A stretch of DNA of 16,115 nt, taken from Clostridiales bacterium. GTDB lineage: Bacteria > Bacillota > Clostridia > Lachnospirales > Lachnospiraceae. Below, one piece after another: positions 14,056-16,115 of the stretch (position 1 is its first letter; the number at the start of each line of letters is the position of its first letter). The position numbers and the translations under genes were made by a program. The stretch lies in contig JAJPYU010000282.1 of the NCBI GenBank assembly GCA_021204765.1, positions 1 through 16,115 of the forward strand, in the 5' to 3' direction. The notes below the pieces were generated by a model. The model was not told where the DNA came from. It ran no database searches and was given only the letters and a program-made list of their open reading frames with translations.

Positions 14056-14853
14056 ATGCTTGCGGCTGAGCGGAGAAAGCTTATTTTAGACAAACTTCAT
14101 CAGGAAAAGCACGTGGTAGTGAGTGACTTAAGCCGCCGCTTTAACGTCTCGGAGGAAACCATCAGGAGAGATCTGGACAGATTTGAAAGGGAGGGACTGG
14201 TCAGTAAGAGTTACGGAGGCGCTGTTTTAAAGGAAAATGTCAGCTTTGAGATGCCCTTCGACGTCAGGAAGCGCAAAAATGTCCTGGGAAAGCGTATTAT
14301 CGGCGAGATAATAGCTGAGGAGATACAGGACGGCGACCATATTTTTATGGATCCCAGCACCACCTCCCTGTTCGTGATAAAGGCACTCAAATCCGCCGGT
14401 AAAAAAGACCTTACCATAATAACAAACTCACTGGAAATGCTGATGGAGTGCGCCGGATACAGCGAATGGGATGTCATTTCCACCGGAGGAGCGATACAGT
14501 CGGAGAAATTTGCCCTGGTGGGTCCCGGGGCAATACAGGGGATAAATTCTTTCCATGTGGACAAGACGATAATGTCATGCAGCGGCGTGGATATCAGAAA
14601 GGGACTGACTGATTCCAATGCGTCAATTTCACATGTGAAGCAGAATATGCTGGAGAATACGGAGATGGGGATACTGGCGGCGGATTACACCAAGTTCGAC
14701 CAGGTATGCTTTTCCAGGGTCTGCGACCTGTCAGACCTGGATATGGTAGTGACTGATGTAGCGCCTGATGATTCATGGCTTACATGTCTTAAAGATAAGG
14801 GAGTGCAATGCCTTTATGGAGAAGAGGAACAGCGTTATAGCTTTTGCCAATAA
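14056..14853 (+). CDS. DeoR-family transcriptional repressor
   Basis: This is a sugar-catabolism regulator of the DeoR/GlpR family, 265 residues. The N-terminal winged helix-turn-helix (residues 1-58) reads LAAERRKLILDKLHQEKHVV and VSDLSRRFNVSEETIRRDLDR, followed by GLVSKSYGGAVL, the family signature. The C-terminal sensor domain (DeoRC, related to sugar-phosphate isomerases) has DGDHIFMDPSTTSLFV, ITNSLEML, STGGAI, the GVDIRKGLTDSNA motif and ADYTKFD. Its ligand is probably a phosphorylated sugar or pathway intermediate; a fuculose or rhamnulose phosphate is a guess from context. The start at 14056 has GGAGGA at 14045-14050; a TTG at 14035 in the same frame is less likely. It is the tenth-to-last step of one long transcript and may repress the promoter at 3743 (inference). 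Its 3' end overlaps the ATPase gene by 38 bases. Confidence 0.92.
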   Translation: MLAAERRKLILDKLHQEKHVVVSDLSRRFNVSEETIRRDLDRFEREGLVSKSYGGAVLKENVSFEMPFDVRKRKNVLGKRIIGEIIAEEIQDGDHIFMDPSTTSLFVIKALKSAGKKDLTIITNSLEMLMECAGYSEWDVISTGGAIQSEKFALVGPGAIQGINSFHVDKTIMSCSGVDIRKGLTDSNASISHVKQNMLENTEMGILAADYTKFDQVCFSRVCDLSDLDMVVTDVAPDDSWLTCLKDKGVQCLYGEEEQRYSFCQ

Positions 14854-15607
14854 CAAGGGCGGCAGCGGCAAGACTACCACCTGCGCCAATGTAGGTTATT
14901 CCCTGGCCAGGCTTGGGAAGAAGGTGCTGCTCATAGACGGGGATATGCAGATGAACCTGACACTTTCATTTTTCGCCGGGGATCAGGTGCTCTCATTTGC
15001 CTCCGGGGAGAAAAATATTTATCGGGCCATATGCGCCGGTACAGATCTGGCGGAGTGTATAGAGCACACTCCCTATGAGGGCGTGGATCTGATCCCCTCA
15101 TCCTCTCTGATGAGCGGCATGGAGTACCAGCTTTTTAAACAGGAAGACAGAGAGTTTATCCTTAAAAATTCCCTGGAGGATCTGAGAGAAAACGGAAGCT
15201 ACGACTATATCCTGATAGATGCACCACCTACTCTGGGCGTATGGGTCATGGATATACTCATAGCGTCGGACTACGTGGTACTTCCGGTGGAGGCCAGTCC
15301 CTGGGGGCTCTTCGGAGTGGCGAATATGTTTGATTTTCTGGATGATGTGGAAAAGATGAACAGCAGGCTTAAGCTGCTGGGGATAGTCATCACCAAGGTG
15401 GACTTAAGGAAAAACTATTGTAAGCAGACCCGGGAGGCGCTGCGCAGCGCTGAGGGTGTCAGGGTCTTTGACACGGAGATCCGTATTGACAGCGCAGTGG
15501 AGTGGGCCCAGGATGGCTGTCTGCCGGTCATGGCATATAAAAAAGGTACCAGAAGCGCCAATGAATATATGAATCTTGCAAAGGAGGTGGACAGATCATG
15601 TCAGTAG
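14816..15607 (+). CDS. ParA/Soj-type ATPase, candidate microcompartment positioning ATPase (McdA-like)
   Basis: The 263-residue product is a deviant Walker A ATPase of the ParA/MinD superfamily. NNKGGSGKTTTCAN (residues 12-25) carries the signature lysine K14 and the P-loop K19. VLLIDGDMQMNLTLSF is the switch I/A' region (ParA usually reads DLDPQGNLT), and DYILIDAPPTLGVWVMDIL is Walker B, followed by VVLPVEASPWGLFGV and GIVITKVDLRKNYCKQ. No helix-turn-helix precedes the ATPase domain, so this is the small Soj-like form. I chose the ATG at 14816 because the preceding in-frame residues from 14768 are not family-like. It overlaps the repressor gene and the following small gene, so it is part of the BMC operon, not a chromosome-partition locus with parB and parS. 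By analogy with McdA of carboxysomes, it could space compartments on the nucleoid. Confidence 0.88.
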   Translation: MEKRNSVIAFANNKGGSGKTTTCANVGYSLARLGKKVLLIDGDMQMNLTLSFFAGDQVLSFASGEKNIYRAICAGTDLAECIEHTPYEGVDLIPSSSLMSGMEYQLFKQEDREFILKNSLEDLRENGSYDYILIDAPPTLGVWVMDILIASDYVVLPVEASPWGLFGVANMFDFLDDVEKMNSRLKLLGIVITKVDLRKNYCKQTREALRSAEGVRVFDTEIRIDSAVEWAQDGCLPVMAYKKGTRSANEYMNLAKEVDRSCQ

Positions 15608-15852
15608 GAACTGAGAGCATCAGGAGGGTATCGGCAAAAGCTTCCGAGGCGGAAGCTCCGGAGAATCCGGAAGTTGAGGTTGGGGAAAAGATGGAAGCGG
15701 AAAATCCTGCCGCAAAATCCGGCGAAGCAAAGGAGGCTTCTGTGAAGACCTCGGTAATACCTTCCGTGACCCCCGAAGTGGCGGAGGAGATGGGTATTAA
15801 AGGTAATGAGGCATATTATCTAAATGATGAACTGCCTGTATATCTGTTATAG
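15598..15852 (+). CDS. Small charged, probably disordered protein, candidate ParA partner (McdB-like)
   Basis: I do not recognise a family. The 84-residue product overlaps the ATPase stop by ten bases and has a near-perfect ribosome site (AAGGAGG, 15581-15587), so it is a real gene by position. It has three parts: a short basic N-terminus (SIRRVSAKAS), a middle of about 45 residues made mostly of E, A, K, P, S and V with no hydrophobic core, expected to be disordered, and a more conserved-looking C-terminal end (TPEVAEEMGIKGNEAYYLN then DELPVYLL). ParA partners often activate the ATPase through a basic N-terminal peptide, and McdB proteins are small and disordered. A link to the shell through the hydrophobic C-terminus is possible. 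There are no cysteines, tryptophan or membrane segments. Function is inference from context only. Confidence 0.7.
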   Translation: MSVGTESIRRVSAKASEAEAPENPEVEVGEKMEAENPAAKSGEAKEASVKTSVIPSVTPEVAEEMGIKGNEAYYLNDELPVYLL

Positions 15853-15872
15853 CCCTGCCGGGATTAAAAGTT

Positions 15873-15920
15873 AAAAAAGCCGTACAATGGGTGCTGCGCA
15901 TCCGATCGTACGGCTTTTTG
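15873..15920. terminator. Strong bidirectional rho-independent terminator
   Basis: AAAAAGCCGTAC (15874-15885) pairs perfectly with GTACGGCTTTTT (15908-15919), with a further inner stem GGGTGC/GCATCC (one G-U) around TGC. The T-run on the right serves the plus-strand BMC operon and the A-run on the left gives a T-run for the converging minus-strand gene. It lies 20 bases after the stop of the last operon gene. Confidence 0.92.
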
Positions 15921-15947
15921 AATTAAAAAACTACACGCAGAACTGCT

Positions 15948-16115
15948 TTAATAAGACCCATACAGCGCCACATGATCTCCATCGATGAGGGTCAGCGTGC
16001 TGCCGGAATAGCGGAACATGAGATCATATGTTGAGCCGCCCCTGACTTTGATGCTGACGCTGCCGTCCTCCTGAAAATCAAAGGAAGCTTTTTTTGTGTC
16101 ATCTCCGTAAGAAAC
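15948..16115 (-). CDS. C-terminal fragment of an unidentified protein
   Basis: Reading the minus strand from base 16115, the frame stays open for 55 codons to the TAA at 15948-15950. The peptide runs VSYGDDTKKASFDFQEDGS, then VSIKVRGGSTYDLMFRYSGS and TLTLIDGDHVALYGSY. The alternation of polar and hydrophobic residues and the DG turns suggest beta strands ending in a small beta-sheet or lipocalin-like domain, as in secreted proteins that carry a YxxxGxxLTL-DG ending. The start lies outside the window. It converges on the BMC operon and shares the bidirectional terminator, so it is a separate unit. Function cannot be assigned. Confidence 0.7.
   Translation of the reverse strand, partial: VSYGDDTKKASFDFQEDGSVSIKVRGGSTYDLMFRYSGSTLTLIDGDHVALYGSY

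Noticed and set aside
14816..15607. Chromosome or plasmid partition locus (parAB)
   Set aside because: No ParB-like protein or parS-like 16-base palindrome was seen; the overlap with the BMC operon genes fits a compartment role better.
1..16115. CRISPR array, tRNA or rRNA genes, insertion sequence transposase
   Set aside because: No regularly spaced repeat arrays, no tRNA-like cloverleaf with CCA-adjacent features, and no transposase-like coding sequence were found on either strand.

Overview
The window is a sugar-degradation and bacterial microcompartment (BMC) locus from a Gram-positive anaerobe. It is most likely a gut Lachnospiraceae (Clostridia) member. The reasons are strong AGGAGG-type ribosome sites, frequent ATA and AGG codons, moderate-to-high GC, and a glycyl-radical, B12-independent propanediol dehydratase beside rhamnose genes. 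The gene set matches the glycyl-radical BMC class that contains a class II aldolase (often called GRM5), known from Clostridium phytofermentans and Roseburia inulinivorans. No cobalamin-dependent PduCDE genes are present.

Layout. Positions 1-3507 hold rhaB (5' end cut off), rhaA and rhaD, which turn L-rhamnose into DHAP and L-lactaldehyde. Positions 3508-4014 are non-coding: a probable terminator hairpin, a perfect-consensus sigma-A promoter, and a long leader that folds on paper into a four-way junction. Positions 4015-14034 are the BMC operon: glycyl-radical dehydratase, its activase, a PduU/EutS-type shell protein, a PduV/EutP-type GTPase, a class II aldolase with a C-terminal targeting helix, a CoA-acylating propionaldehyde dehydrogenase, a zinc alcohol dehydrogenase, a PduA-type shell hexamer, the phosphotransacylase PduL and a PduT-type Fe-S shell trimer. 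Positions 14056-15852 encode a DeoR-type repressor, a ParA-type ATPase and a small charged protein. A strong terminator at 15873-15920 closes the operon. The last 168 bases are the 3' end of a converging minus-strand gene.

How it works together. Rhamnose (via RhaABD), and probably fucose via the encapsulated aldolase, gives L-lactaldehyde, which a reductase not in this window reduces to 1,2-propanediol. The glycyl-radical enzyme dehydrates this to propionaldehyde inside the shell. The aldehyde is oxidised to propionyl-CoA and then propionyl phosphate (PduP-like enzyme, PduL), or reduced to 1-propanol (ADH), which recycles NAD and CoA inside. Four enzymes carry the same short amphipathic targeting helix. 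No pentameric vertex protein, PduS or propionate kinase is visible here, so those must lie elsewhere.

Most worth a second look: (i) the overlapping ParA-type ATPase and 84-residue disordered-looking protein at the end of the operon, a candidate McdAB-like system for positioning the compartment; (ii) the four-way-junction leader before the dehydratase; (iii) the cysteine-rich linker in the aldolase's C-terminal tail; and (iv) large hairpins in most of the intercistronic gaps.
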